64,000 nt of DNA from Acidiphilium sp. C61 (GTDB lineage: Bacteria > Pseudomonadota > Alphaproteobacteria > Acetobacterales > Acetobacteraceae): contig NZ_CACTIA010000005.1 of assembly GCF_902712915.1 (NCBI RefSeq), forward strand, positions 310,001-374,000, written 5' to 3'. Shown piece by piece: positions 34,254-42,562 of this stretch; position 1 is the stretch's first letter; each line of letters begins with the position of its first letter. Under the pieces are notes generated by a model. That model did no database searches and had not been told where the DNA came from. It saw only the letters and a list, made by a program, of their open reading frames with translations. The translations under genes were made by a program, and so were the position numbers.

Positions 34254-35355
34254 GTATTTTCTCCGAAATCCCACGCGACGATCCACGGCGTCGCGTTCTC
34301 CGCCGATGCGAATGGCCGGCGATCGACGAGCGCTTGTTCGCTCACGGCTGCACGCCGGCCTATGTCTTCGACGAAGACGCGCGGCTAGGTGCTGAGTGGG
34401 CGGAGCCGACACTGAAAAAGGTCGTGGGCTCCTACGGTCGCTGGCTCGGCTTCCTCGCCGAAACCGGCGAACTCGATCCCGATATCCACCCGGCGGACCG
34501 GGTCATCGCGCCGCGCGTACGCGGATACCTCGCCCTGCTGCGGGAAGTTGGGCTGAGCGACTTTTCCATCGTAGGGCTGTTCGCGGACTTGCGCACGGCA
34601 CTCCGGGTCATGGCGCCCGAGCGCGACTTTGCGTGGCTCACCAATCCGTGCGGCGCATCGCTCCGCTCGCGTCTGCCGATGAAGCGGCGGGACTTCGAGG
34701 TACCTACGAGCCTCATTTTATATGAGTGGGGCGTTGAACTGATGCTTGGCGCGCTCGACCTGCGAGGAGATGTCCGTCGCCGCGTCCAGTACCGTGACGG
34801 CTTGCTGATCGCGATCTTCGCCGCACGCGCGCGCCGCCACCGTGCCATGGCCGGGCTCCGCCTCGGCCGCGAGGTCATCCGCCACGGCGACGCGTACCGG
34901 GGGTCATCCTCCCGCCCGACCTCGTCAAGGGCGGCAAGAAGCGAAACAAATGGGACGAGTTCTCGCTTCCTGCCGCACTCACCGCCTACGTCGACCGCTA
35001 TCTCGAGATCGAGCGCCAGGAACTGCTCGCCGGCGAGATACACAACGCGTTCTGGGTCAACTGGGACGGGGCGCCGCTCGGCTACCGCGGCATCGACAAG
35101 CGCATCCGCTGGCTGTCAGTGAAAAAATTCGGGTTCGCCTTCGGCCCGCATCGGTTCCGGTATTCCGCGGCGACCAGTGCGGCGATCGATGCGGCTTCGT
35201 TGCCCGGCCTCGGCGCCGCGATGCTCAACATCACCGGCGAGGTCGCTGAACGGCACTACAACCGGGCGAAGCAGGTTGACGCTGCGGAAAAATATCATGC
35301 GACGGTGGCCAAACTCCGCCGGACACTTCGGCCAGAGTGGTCAGAAATCGAATAA
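34250..35355 (+). pseudogene. Tyrosine recombinase, second of the pair, frameshifted in a G run
   Basis: The N-terminal frame from ATG 34250 encodes RDGLLIAIFAARARRHRAMAG, the region of the first catalytic Arg, but at the G run near 34909-34913 it leaves the conserved path. One extra G there would continue as VILPPDLVKGGKKRNKWDEF, then GFAFGPHRFRYSAATSA (H-x-x-R) and TGEVAERHYNRAKQ (Tyr), ending at 35355. The gene therefore needs a one-base change, or slippage on the G run, to make a full protein of about 367 aa. It is coupled to the first recombinase by an ATGA overlap. Sequencing error is possible. Confidence 0.8.
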
Positions 35356-35547
35356 TTCATTGATTTAAAACATTATTTTGTTGAAAATACATCGTATTTT
35401 TGGTATATTTTAAAAGCAGATCACTCCTCACAATCCATTCCCGATGCCCCTGCGGTCGAGCTTCGATCGTGGAGCGGATCGGTCTGCCCGGCCGGCATGA
35501 ACGACAAGCCGGCGTCACGGGAAGGGATGATTTTTGGAAAACCCAAC
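35356..35547. other. AT-rich gap with AAAATAC/GTATTTT dyad
   Basis: After the recombinase pair the DNA is AT-rich. AAAATAC (35384-35390), ATC, GTATTTT (35394-35400) form a hairpin or binding site resembling the AAATAC-containing repeat before the pair at 32217-32296. No gene is seen. Confidence 0.4.
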
Positions 35548-35850
35548 ATGACAACCACAAACCTCATCGAGGCACTGCACGCGGACACGCGCGCGAAACT
35601 CGCAGTCCTGCACACGCTCCGGGACCTCCACGAAGCGGTGGCGGTGCTGACCGAAACGATCAACCTGACGCGCACAGCGCCGGACGATCGGTCCCATGCC
35701 GCCTTGGGTGAAGATCCTGAACGGCGTCTCGCCTGCGATCTGCTGATGCTCGAGACCGCGCGCGCGGATCTCGTGACACGCCTCGATACGCATGGCCGCG
35801 CCCTCGAGGCCGGCTTGTTCGGCCTCCATCAGGCGACCGACAAAATCTGA
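35548..35850 (+). CDS. Small hypothetical helical protein
   Basis: The 100-residue protein is helical with charged residues (MTTTNLIEALHADTRAKLAV, LRDLHEAVAVLTETINLTR, LACDLLMLETARADLVTRL), suggesting a coiled coil, and has no family I recognise. Starts at 35497, 35527 and 35548 are in frame; 35527 is directly preceded by GGGAAGGG. A strong terminator follows, which supports a real transcript. Confidence 0.5.
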   Translation: MTTTNLIEALHADTRAKLAVLHTLRDLHEAVAVLTETINLTRTAPDDRSHAALGEDPERRLACDLLMLETARADLVTRLDTHGRALEAGLFGLHQATDKI

Positions 35851-35854
35851 CCAG

Positions 35855-35888
35855 AACCCCACCTCGCACTCCGCGGGGTGGGGTTTTG
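35855..35888 (+). terminator. Rho-independent terminator
   Basis: AACCCCACC (35855-35863) pairs with GGTGGGGTT (35877-35885) and is followed by TTT. It lies 4 bases after the stop of the small hypothetical gene. Confidence 0.7.
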
Positions 35889-36243
35889 GCGTTTCTGTGC
35901 CGGAAAGAACCATGTGAATAAGAATTGTGATGTGGCTTTCGCAACTGCAGATGCCCCCTGACACCGCGATGTGCAACGCACTCGGAAAGTCGCACAGGGG
36001 CCGGGAGCGGGATGGCGGGTTGCGGGTCACGCACAGAGGAAAGCCGATTTTCAGGCCAGGACCGGCATTGGCCCGAGTCGACCCTTCTGCGACATCAGAT
36101 CCAGATTTGATTGCACCCGAAAGCGGACATCGCTCGAATGTGCCGGCGGGCCGGGTTCGCTGTAGCGACAAACGACATGCTCGCCGGGGCCTGGTAGGTG
36201 CGGCCAGAGACGGATTTCGAGTAACGCGACCGCAGGAGCTTCG
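35889..36243. other. Intergenic stretch with no gene seen
   Basis: About 355 bases of ordinary composition. Short frames are present on both strands, but without ribosome-binding sites or recognisable motifs. Confidence 0.4.
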
Positions 36244-36372
36244 CTAGTGAACGTGCAGCCGGAATAAGGTGAACAGTGCAAGCCCGATCAGGCTTGTCGC
36301 TCCCATCAGTAGCACGATGATGGTTTCCGAACGGTTCTCAGAGTTCGTTTTCCGCGGATGGGCTGGCGGCAT
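36244..36372 (-). CDS. 42-residue single-pass membrane protein
   Basis: The frame has ATG 36372 preceded by AGGAG with 7-base spacing, one of the best ribosome-binding sites in this part of the window. The product has a charged N-terminus (MPPAHPRKTNSENRSE), one hydrophobic helix (TIIVLLMGATSLIGLALF) and a short tail (RLHVH). I know no family for it. It stands alone on the minus strand between the recombinase island and the DUF3034-globin pair. Confidence 0.55.
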   Translation of the reverse strand: MPPAHPRKTNSENRSETIIVLLMGATSLIGLALFTLFRLHVH

Positions 36373-36706
36373 CGTATGTCTCCTGTCCAGGCGCTTTTGC
36401 GAGTTGCTGATATAGGGAGAGACTGGCGCTGATCCAGATTCTCGCTTTGTGCCCGGTGCAGGCTGAGCTGGTCAGGCATTGGTGGGATGTTTCTTCTGTC
36501 GTTGAGCCATTCGCCTTGCCGGATTTATGCCTCCCACCCAGAGCAACGCAGACTTTCATCAGACCGGCAAAGCGCAGCTCCTCAAATAAAAATCAAAAAA
36601 TTATTCGCCTCCTGTATCCGATCGACGGTTTTAGCCGTTCTTTAGCATGAGACAGAAGACGCAACCCGCGACGCCGGGTGTAAAAGTTCTATGAAGGAAG
36701 AGACCA
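36373..36706. promoter_or_regulatory. Divergent promoter gap
   Basis: The gap separates the 42-residue membrane protein (minus) and the DUF3034 gene (plus). An AT-rich patch near 36580-36610 is the likeliest promoter area. No operator was recognised. Confidence 0.35.
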
Positions 36707-37741
36707 ATGGAAGGCAACGAAGCGGATCGTGACAGGCGGGCGCGCCGAGGTGGCGCCGTTATGGTAAAATTGGCCATTGGGGTCGCGCTGTCGTGCGGGA
36801 TTGTCACGTCGGCTCATGCCCAGAACGCGTTGTTTGCACCGGGTCGGCTGGCGGCGACCGGCGGCATCACGGACATCGATGGCTCGGCCGGCGGTGGCAT
36901 CAACCCCTGGGCCGTGATTGCCGGCTACGGAACGGATGACCAGATCGGCGGAACTGTCGCCTATACCCATGTGGGCCTGGCGAATTACGGACTTAACGAT
37001 TTCGCCGCGGCGATCGGGTTGTATGACCGGGTTGAGCTCTCTTACGCCCACCAGCAGTTCAACCTGGGCAGTACTGGCGCGGCACTCGACGGTGCAATTG
37101 CCGGGTTCTTCAACGCGCCGGTTTCGGCCCTGCCGCCGCAATTGCAGTTCGGCAACAACTATTCGTTCAAGCAGGACGTGTTCGGCGTGAAAGTGAGGCT
37201 GCTTGGCAATATCGTCTATGACCAGAACACGCTGGTGCCTGAGGTTTCGGTCGGGTTTCACTACCGGCACAACGAGAACGGCGGCACGATCCGCGCGATC
37301 GGCGCGCGTCCGAACGGCATGGATTTCTATGTCGCTGCGAGCAAGTTGTTCATCGACGGCCTGTTCGGCCGCTACACCTTCGTCGATTTCACCCTCGATG
37401 TGACCGACGCGAACCAGGATGGCCTGCTGGGCTTTGGCGGGCTCGCGCGTGACGGCAGCTATCAGCGGAACTACTCGGTCGAACCCGCCGTCTCTGTGGC
37501 CCAGTTCATTACCCGCCGGATTGCCGTGGGCTACGAGTTCCGTGCGATGCCGCAGAACCAGCTGGTCGGCTACAATGCCCTCGGCAATGCGGTGAGCAAG
37601 ACCGACCCGTGGCAGGACGTGTTCGCCGCCTTCTTCATCAACAAGCATTTGTCGCTGACTGCGGCTTACACGCATCTGGGCCGCATCGCCTCGGTGCCGC
37701 ACCAGAACGGCTTCTATATCTCGCTCACCGGCAGCTTCTGA
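36707..37741 (+). CDS. DUF3034-like exported outer-membrane protein
   Basis: The 344-residue protein has a signal peptide ending AHAQ (VKLAIGVALSCGIVTSAHAQ), then beta-rich repeats (GGGINPWAVIAGYGTDDQIG, LYDRVELSYAHQQFNLG, LVPEVSVGFHYRHNENGG, YVAASKLFIDGLFGRYTFVD), and ends in Phe, typical of an outer-membrane barrel. The pattern matches what I know of DUF3034 proteins; the function is unknown. GGAAGAG lies 4 bases before ATG 36707; ATG 36761 would give a more compact signal peptide. An exported truncated globin follows after 20 bases, so the pair is probably one operon. Confidence 0.7.
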   Translation: MEGNEADRDRRARRGGAVMVKLAIGVALSCGIVTSAHAQNALFAPGRLAATGGITDIDGSAGGGINPWAVIAGYGTDDQIGGTVAYTHVGLANYGLNDFAAAIGLYDRVELSYAHQQFNLGSTGAALDGAIAGFFNAPVSALPPQLQFGNNYSFKQDVFGVKVRLLGNIVYDQNTLVPEVSVGFHYRHNENGGTIRAIGARPNGMDFYVAASKLFIDGLFGRYTFVDFTLDVTDANQDGLLGFGGLARDGSYQRNYSVEPAVSVAQFITRRIAVGYEFRAMPQNQLVGYNALGNAVSKTDPWQDVFAAFFINKHLSLTAAYTHLGRIASVPHQNGFYISLTGSF

Positions 37742-37761
37742 ACGCGAAAGGTCACTCAGTC

Positions 37762-38196
37762 ATGAAAGCTCGTCTTGAAAGCACCATCGCCATCTTGGGG
37801 TTCGTCGCAGGCATGGCGCTCGCAACCCCCGCGGCGCGCGCATCGACCTCCTACTACCAGCAATTCGGCGGCGAAAGCGGCATGCACTCGCTGGTGAACG
37901 ACTTCGTCAATCGCGTCACCTCGGACACGCGGATCGATTTCTATTTCGCGCATACGAATATACCGGCGCTAAAGGCCGCGCTGACGACGCAGTTCTGCAT
38001 GCTCGAGGGCGGAGGCTGCAAGTTCGACATGAGCATGAAGAGCGTGCACCAGGGCCTGAACATCACCCAAGCGGCCTTCAACGCGCTAGCCAATGACCTG
38101 AATATCACGATGGACAAACATGATATTCCGGTCGCCGCCCAGAACAACCTGCTGGCCAAGCTTGCGGCGATGGAGTCGCAGGTCGTGACGAAATAG
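37762..38196 (+). CDS. Exported group 1 truncated haemoglobin
   Basis: The 144-residue protein has an N-terminal signal peptide (ILGFVAGMALATPAARAS) and then a truncated globin fold: YYQQFGGESGMHSLVNDFVN, DFYFAHTNIPALKAALTTQF, and MKSVHQGLNITQAAFNALAN, where the His in SVHQGLNI matches the haem-ligating proximal His. Truncated globins bind O2 or NO, and a periplasmic copy would meet these gases before they reach the cytoplasm. Two Cys residues (QFCMLEGGGCKF) could form a disulphide in the periplasm. It lies 20 bases after the DUF3034 gene. Confidence 0.85.
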   Translation: MKARLESTIAILGFVAGMALATPAARASTSYYQQFGGESGMHSLVNDFVNRVTSDTRIDFYFAHTNIPALKAALTTQFCMLEGGGCKFDMSMKSVHQGLNITQAAFNALANDLNITMDKHDIPVAAQNNLLAKLAAMESQVVTK

Positions 38197-38557
38197 CTGG
38201 AGACAGCCGACCGCAGGATTAACCCACGCGCGCTCTTCACCAATCGTTGTCCAGAGGCGGCAACAAAAAAGACGCCGCAGGCACATCGCGGCACGGGTGA
38301 GAGTACGAGGCGGATGATTTGTGAGGTTGTACGACGCCTTGATTGGAACAACAAAACTAGGAGCGTGACAGCACAACACCGGTATCCAAGTGCACTTGCT
38401 CAAAAGCGGTCATTCCGCTGTCCAACCAAGCCGGTCGACCCGTTACACGTCCACGAGTGTCGGCTTCGGAGCATGTCCTCAGCAATGCCGGGCGCCCGGA
38501 ACGGGCGCAGAGCGGACAGGGCACATAACCCCGTGCTTTGTTACGAGCGTGTCCTCA

Positions 38558-38747
38558 CGGTCGCCGCGCAAGCGAGAAAATCGACACATCGGCACATGGC
38601 AAACCGTCCGTGTATGCGCTTTGCACATATCAAGGCGTAATAGCTCCGCTTCCAGAGAAATCGCGGTCGCCGCGCAAGCGAAAATTCGAGCGAATAGAAA
38701 AATTTTTCGAGATTCAAAGGGGCAAGTTTCAGCGGACGCGGCGACCG
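38558..38747. repeat. Direct and inverted CGGTCGCCGCG repeats
   Basis: CGGTCGCCGCGCAAGCGA occurs at 38558-38575 and again at 38664-38681 (106 bases apart). CGCGGCGACCG at 38737-38747 is an exact inverted copy of the first 11 bases. The spacing and location just ahead of a recombinase operon suggest protein-binding sites. Confidence 0.6.
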
Positions 38748-38762
38748 ATGCCTGATGAATGG

Positions 38763-38787
38763 GGTGTCTCATTTTTTTGGAGACACC
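38763..38787 (+). promoter_or_regulatory. Hairpin overlapping the Shine-Dalgarno sequence
   Basis: GGTGTCTC (38763-38770) pairs perfectly with GAGACACC (38780-38787). The GGAG ribosome-binding site of the gene starting at 38792 lies in the 3' arm, so folding would hide it. It could also act as a weak terminator, since T residues fill the loop. Confidence 0.45.
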
Positions 38788-38791
38788 TCGG

Positions 38792-39019
38792 ATGGCACCA
38801 GATAATGCCAACCAACCTACCCTTCAGGCTCCCACAGACCCACGCAGGGTACCGCCCGTCGCAAATAGCAGCACCAAGCGCCGCGGATCACGCACGAAGG
38901 TATTGCCGCCACTCCAGATGGAAATGCCGGAGGCACTTGTCGTAACCGACGCCGAAGTCGATCTGGTGCTCGGCACGCTCGGTGCTACCATCGCGAGGAT
39001 CTTGAGGGACGACGCATGA
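38792..39019 (+). CDS. Small hypothetical protein preceding serine recombinase
   Basis: The 75-residue protein has a Pro/Arg-rich N-terminus (PTDPRRVPPVANSSTKRRGS) and a helical C-terminus (ALVVTDAEVDLVLGTLGATI). ATG 38792 has GGAG about 8 bases upstream, and the gene overlaps the recombinase start by ATGA (39016-39019). The coupling suggests an accessory or directionality factor of the recombinase. No family recognised. Confidence 0.55.
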   Translation: MAPDNANQPTLQAPTDPRRVPPVANSSTKRRGSRTKVLPPLQMEMPEALVVTDAEVDLVLGTLGATIARILRDDA

Positions 39020-40722
39020 ACTCGATCACATCCCCCCGGCCGCAGCACACACGCCACGTAAAAGCGCCGACCAGCGGAATCGATGGGCCCGGCCGTGTGG
39101 CTATCTACGCACGGGTCTCGACCGGCAAGCAGGCCGAGCAGGACCTCTCAATTCCTGATCAGATCGCCCAGGCAGAATCCTGGGCGGCTCAGAAAGGAGC
39201 GGGTGTCATTGCCCGTTTCATCGAGCCTGGCGCATCCGCCACCGATGACCGCCGGCCCGAGTTCCAGCGGATGATCGACGCCGCCACCGGCCCTGATCGG
39301 CCCTTCGACACCGTGCTGGTGCATTCGATGTCGCGCTTCTTTCGCGATCAGTATCTCTGCGAGATGTATCTCCGCAAACTCGCGAGGGCGGGCGTTGCGG
39401 TGGTCTCGATCACCCAAAACTTCGCGGACGACCCAACCGGCCAGTTGATTCGCAAGGTGGTCGGGATCTTCGACGAATATCAGAGTGCCGAGAACGCCAA
39501 GCATACGACCCGTGCCATGAAGGAGAACGCCCGACAGGGGTTCTGGAACGGATCAAAGCCACCCTTCGGCTATCGCGCCGAGGCCGCCGGACAACGGGGG
39601 GCGAAAATCAAAAAGCGCTTGGTAATCGACGATGCCGAGGCAGCCACGGTTCGGCGCATTTTTGGAATGGCGCTCGGGCGGGAGGGGCCGCTGATGGGCG
39701 TCAAGGCCATCGTCAGCCGACTGAACGGTGAAGGTGTCTCGTTCCGCGGCAAGCAATTCCAGATCTCCAACGTGCACCGGCTTCTCACCCGGCGCACCTA
39801 TCTCGGCGAGCATGCGTTCAACCTGCGGAACGCAAAAACAGGCCAGCCAAAACCAGAGAGCGAGTGGGTGGTCACCTCGATTCCGCCGATCATCGATCGC
39901 GTGGACTTCGATCGCGTCCAGCAGACGCTCGATGCCCGGAACCCGAAAAAGAACCCGCCTCAGGCAATCTGCGGCCCGACATTGCTGACCGGGCTCATCC
40001 GCTGCGCGCATTGCGGCAGCGGGATGACGATCCGCACCGGCAAGAGCGGGCGGTATCGCTACTATGTCTGCGCCGGCCGCGCCCAGAAGGGTGAATCAAA
40101 GTGTCGGGGCCGCTCGATTGCCATGGAGGCGCTCGACGGCATGATCCTCGACGCCTTGTCTGACCGCCTGTTCACGCCCGACCGCCTGCGCGTCATTCTG
40201 GAGACCTACATCTCCCGAAGTGCTGAGGCCGACAGCGAACGCCAGCGTCGGCTTTGCCTCGCGAAGAAGCGTCAGACGGAAATCTCGGGAAAGATCAACA
40301 GGCTGCTGGACCTCGTAGCCAACGGTCTGATGGAACCCGAGGACTCCTCGCTCGCAGAAAAACTGTGGGCGTTGAAGGCAGAGCGGGCAACCGTCGAGCA
40401 GGACATCAACCTGCTCGCCAGTTCAGCCTCGGATTCAGGTGCCTTGATCACCGATGCGAAAATCGAACGCTTCGCTCGGGCCATGCGACAAGCGATGCAC
40501 AACGACGATCCAACGTTCCGGAAAGCTTATTTGCGGATGTTCGTCAGCGAAATCGTGGTTGCAATCGATACAGTGACCGTAAACGGTCCGCATTCAACCT
40601 TGGTGACAGCCGTCGGGCGAGACCTTTGGCCCGGTAAGATTGATGGTGCCCAGATCCATCGCGAGTGGCGTCCCGTAGGGGATTCGAACCCCTGTTATCG
40701 CCGTGAGAGGGCGACGTCCTAG
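39016..40722 (+). CDS. Large serine recombinase (resolvase - recombinase - zinc ribbon)
   Basis: The 568-residue protein has the resolvase catalytic domain with nucleophile Ser35 in IYARVSTGKQ and the conserved HSMSRFFRD segment, then the recombinase domain (GSKPPFGYRAEA, VSRLNGEGVSFRGKQFQIS, LLTRRTYLGEHAFN), a zinc ribbon (LIRCAHCGSGMTIRTGKSGR, YYVCAGRAQKGESKCRG), and a coiled coil before the C-terminus. It would integrate or excise an element without host factors. The last 18 codons (from RPVGDSNPCYRRE) are antisense to tRNA-Glu, so the gene lies against its probable attachment site. It is coupled to the small gene upstream. Confidence 0.92.
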   Translation: MNSITSPRPQHTRHVKAPTSGIDGPGRVAIYARVSTGKQAEQDLSIPDQIAQAESWAAQKGAGVIARFIEPGASATDDRRPEFQRMIDAATGPDRPFDTVLVHSMSRFFRDQYLCEMYLRKLARAGVAVVSITQNFADDPTGQLIRKVVGIFDEYQSAENAKHTTRAMKENARQGFWNGSKPPFGYRAEAAGQRGAKIKKRLVIDDAEAATVRRIFGMALGREGPLMGVKAIVSRLNGEGVSFRGKQFQISNVHRLLTRRTYLGEHAFNLRNAKTGQPKPESEWVVTSIPPIIDRVDFDRVQQTLDARNPKKNPPQAICGPTLLTGLIRCAHCGSGMTIRTGKSGRYRYYVCAGRAQKGESKCRGRSIAMEALDGMILDALSDRLFTPDRLRVILETYISRSAEADSERQRRLCLAKKRQTEISGKINRLLDLVANGLMEPEDSSLAEKLWALKAERATVEQDINLLASSASDSGALITDAKIERFARAMRQAMHNDDPTFRKAYLRMFVSEIVVAIDTVTVNGPHSTLVTAVGRDLWPGKIDGAQIHREWRPVGDSNPCYRRERATS

Positions 40723-40741
40723 GCCTCTAGACGAACGGGAC
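40666..40741 (-). tRNA. tRNA-Glu (anticodon CTC)
   Basis: The minus strand folds as a complete tRNA of 76 bases including an encoded CCA. The acceptor GTCCCGT pairs with ACGGGAC, the D-arm region is TCTAGAGGCCTAGGAC, the anticodon stem TCGCC/GGCGA holds loop CTCTCAC with CTC at the anticodon, and the T-arm is AGGGG TTCGAAT CCCCT. The 3' half overlaps the end of the serine recombinase gene on the other strand. No second copy of its 3' end was found in the window. Confidence 0.95.
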
Positions 40742-40777
40742 CGCGTGGTCGTGGGGTAGCGGAGTGGCGGGGGCAGG

Positions 40778-42562
40778 TCAAGCGGGGGATGCGTCGATCA
40801 GGATCAGACTTACCGTCGTGCGGCCATTCCATTGCTCTGCGCGAATGTGACCGGCGAGATTCAGTGGTTCCCCGCCCGGGCGGCTTAGCGCCGCCGCAAG
40901 GTCGCTGATGCCCGCACGAAACAGAATTGTCTTGAGCCGCCCGCCTGTCTCACCCTCGACAATGGCCCGGATCGTCTTTTCGTTACGCCCGATCCTGTCG
41001 GAGCGGACGATGCGGGCGCGAGGGACGACAAAGACCGGCTCCTCATTGCCGGCGCCAAACGGCCCCACCCGGCCGATCGCAGCCGCAAGTGTCTCGTCGA
41101 TTCCGGTAACCGCGGCGGTGCCCTCGATCGGCAGATCCGGAGCGTCGGGCAGCATTGCTGCCGCTGCCAATCGTTCGACCAGGAAATCACGTAACGCGTC
41201 GATACGCCCCGCCTCGAGTGTGAATCCCGCGGCCATTGCATGGCCGCCCCCTTTGATCAGCAACCCCGCGTCACGCGCGGCAATGATCGCGCCGCCGAGA
41301 TCGATCCCGGATACCGACCGGCCGGACCCGACCGCCCTGCCCTCCGCGATTCCCGCGACCAGGGCCGGGCGGTTGAACGCCTCCTTGATCCGGCCGGCGA
41401 TGATACCCACGACGCCCGGATGCCATTGGTCGCCGGCAACCAGTGCTACAGCGGCGCCGGCAGCGAATTGCGCTTCCGCCTGAGCCATCGCCTGATCAAG
41501 CAAACCAGCCTCGACCGCCTGGCGTTCGCGGTTGATCTCGTCAAGGCGGCGGGCCAGCACGGCGGCGGTCGCCGGTTCGGGGGCAAGCAGTGTCCGCAGG
41601 CCCAGATCGGCTTCATCGATGCGGCCGGCGGCATTGATGCGGGGGCCGATCGCAAAGCCGCAGGTCATCGTGCCCGGCGCCTCCTTCACCTGGGCAACAT
41701 CGAGCAGCGCGGCAATGCCCGGCCGTTCCCGCCGCGCCATCACCTTTAGCCCCTGCGCCACCAGCGCGCGGTTGAGGCCTGTGAGCGGCATCACGTCGCA
41801 GACGGTTGCAAGAGCAACCAGGTCGAGCATGGAAATGAGGTCGATTTCACGCCGTGCGGCAAAAAAGCCGCGCCGGCGGAGTTCGCGCTGCACAGCGACG
41901 AGGGCGAGGAAGCTGATCGTCGCCGCACAAACGTTTCCAAGACCGGAGAGATCGTCAGGCCGGTTCGGGTTTACCGTTGCCACGATGGCCGGCGGCGCCC
42001 CCTCGCTCTTGTGGTGGTCGAGCACGATGGCGTCAGCCCGGCCGTTCAGGGCCGCAAGGGCATCATGTGCCGCCGTCCCGCAATCGACGCAGACTACCAA
42101 TTCCGCCCCCTGCGCTGCCAGAGCCAGCAAGGCCGGCGCATTCGGCCCGTAACCCTCGCGTTGCCGGTCGGGCACATAGTTGATGGTCCGGGCGCCAAGC
42201 CCCCCGAGCCCGGACGCCATAAGTGCGCCCGAGCAGGCCCCATCGACATCGTAGTCGCCGAAGATCGCAATGGTTGCGCCACGCTGCACTGAGTCAGCGA
42301 TACGCGAAGCGGCGACATCCATGTCGGTCAAAGCCGAAGGATCCGGCAGATAGGCGCGCAAGGTCGGGCCGAGAAAATCGGCGGCGCGATCAGGCATCAC
42401 GCCACGCCCGGCGAGCAGGCGTCCGATCACGTCTGGAACGCCGCAGCGCTGGGCGATCGCCTGCGCAATGCGATCTTCGGCAGAACGCCAGAGCCAGCGC
42501 CGGCCAGACAGGCTGCGCTCGACCCCAAAGGCCGGCGGGATCTCGCTCAGACGTGCGCCCAC
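40778..42562 (-). CDS. recJ: Single-stranded-DNA-specific exonuclease RecJ
   Basis: The 594-residue enzyme has the DHH phosphoesterase motifs FGDYDVDGACSGALM and VLDHHKSEGAPP, then the DHHA1 part (GGGHAMAAGFTLEAGRID) and the OB-like C-terminus (NLAGHIRAEQWNGRTTVSLI). RecJ degrades single strands 5'-3' in recombination and mismatch repair. The GTG start at 42562 overlaps the end of glpX by 16 bases. It is last in the operon that begins at 46710. Confidence 0.95.
   Translation of the reverse strand: MGARLSEIPPAFGVERSLSGRRWLWRSAEDRIAQAIAQRCGVPDVIGRLLAGRGVMPDRAADFLGPTLRAYLPDPSALTDMDVAASRIADSVQRGATIAIFGDYDVDGACSGALMASGLGGLGARTINYVPDRQREGYGPNAPALLALAAQGAELVVCVDCGTAAHDALAALNGRADAIVLDHHKSEGAPPAIVATVNPNRPDDLSGLGNVCAATISFLALVAVQRELRRRGFFAARREIDLISMLDLVALATVCDVMPLTGLNRALVAQGLKVMARRERPGIAALLDVAQVKEAPGTMTCGFAIGPRINAAGRIDEADLGLRTLLAPEPATAAVLARRLDEINRERQAVEAGLLDQAMAQAEAQFAAGAAVALVAGDQWHPGVVGIIAGRIKEAFNRPALVAGIAEGRAVGSGRSVSGIDLGGAIIAARDAGLLIKGGGHAMAAGFTLEAGRIDALRDFLVERLAAAAMLPDAPDLPIEGTAAVTGIDETLAAAIGRVGPFGAGNEEPVFVVPRARIVRSDRIGRNEKTIRAIVEGETGGRLKTILFRAGISDLAAALSRPGGEPLNLAGHIRAEQWNGRTTVSLILIDASPA

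Larger units (their letters stand above)
38197..38791. other. Regulatory-looking intergenic region before the serine recombinase operon
   Basis: This 595-base stretch has no convincing gene. It holds two direct copies and one inverted partial copy of CGGTCGCCGCGCAAGCGA, and a hairpin covering the ribosome-binding site of the next gene. Confidence 0.5.

Noticed and set aside
27471..40665. Second copy of the tRNA-Glu 3' end as island boundary
   Set aside because: Looked for the GATTCGAACCCC region by eye to the left of the recombinase and found none in the window.
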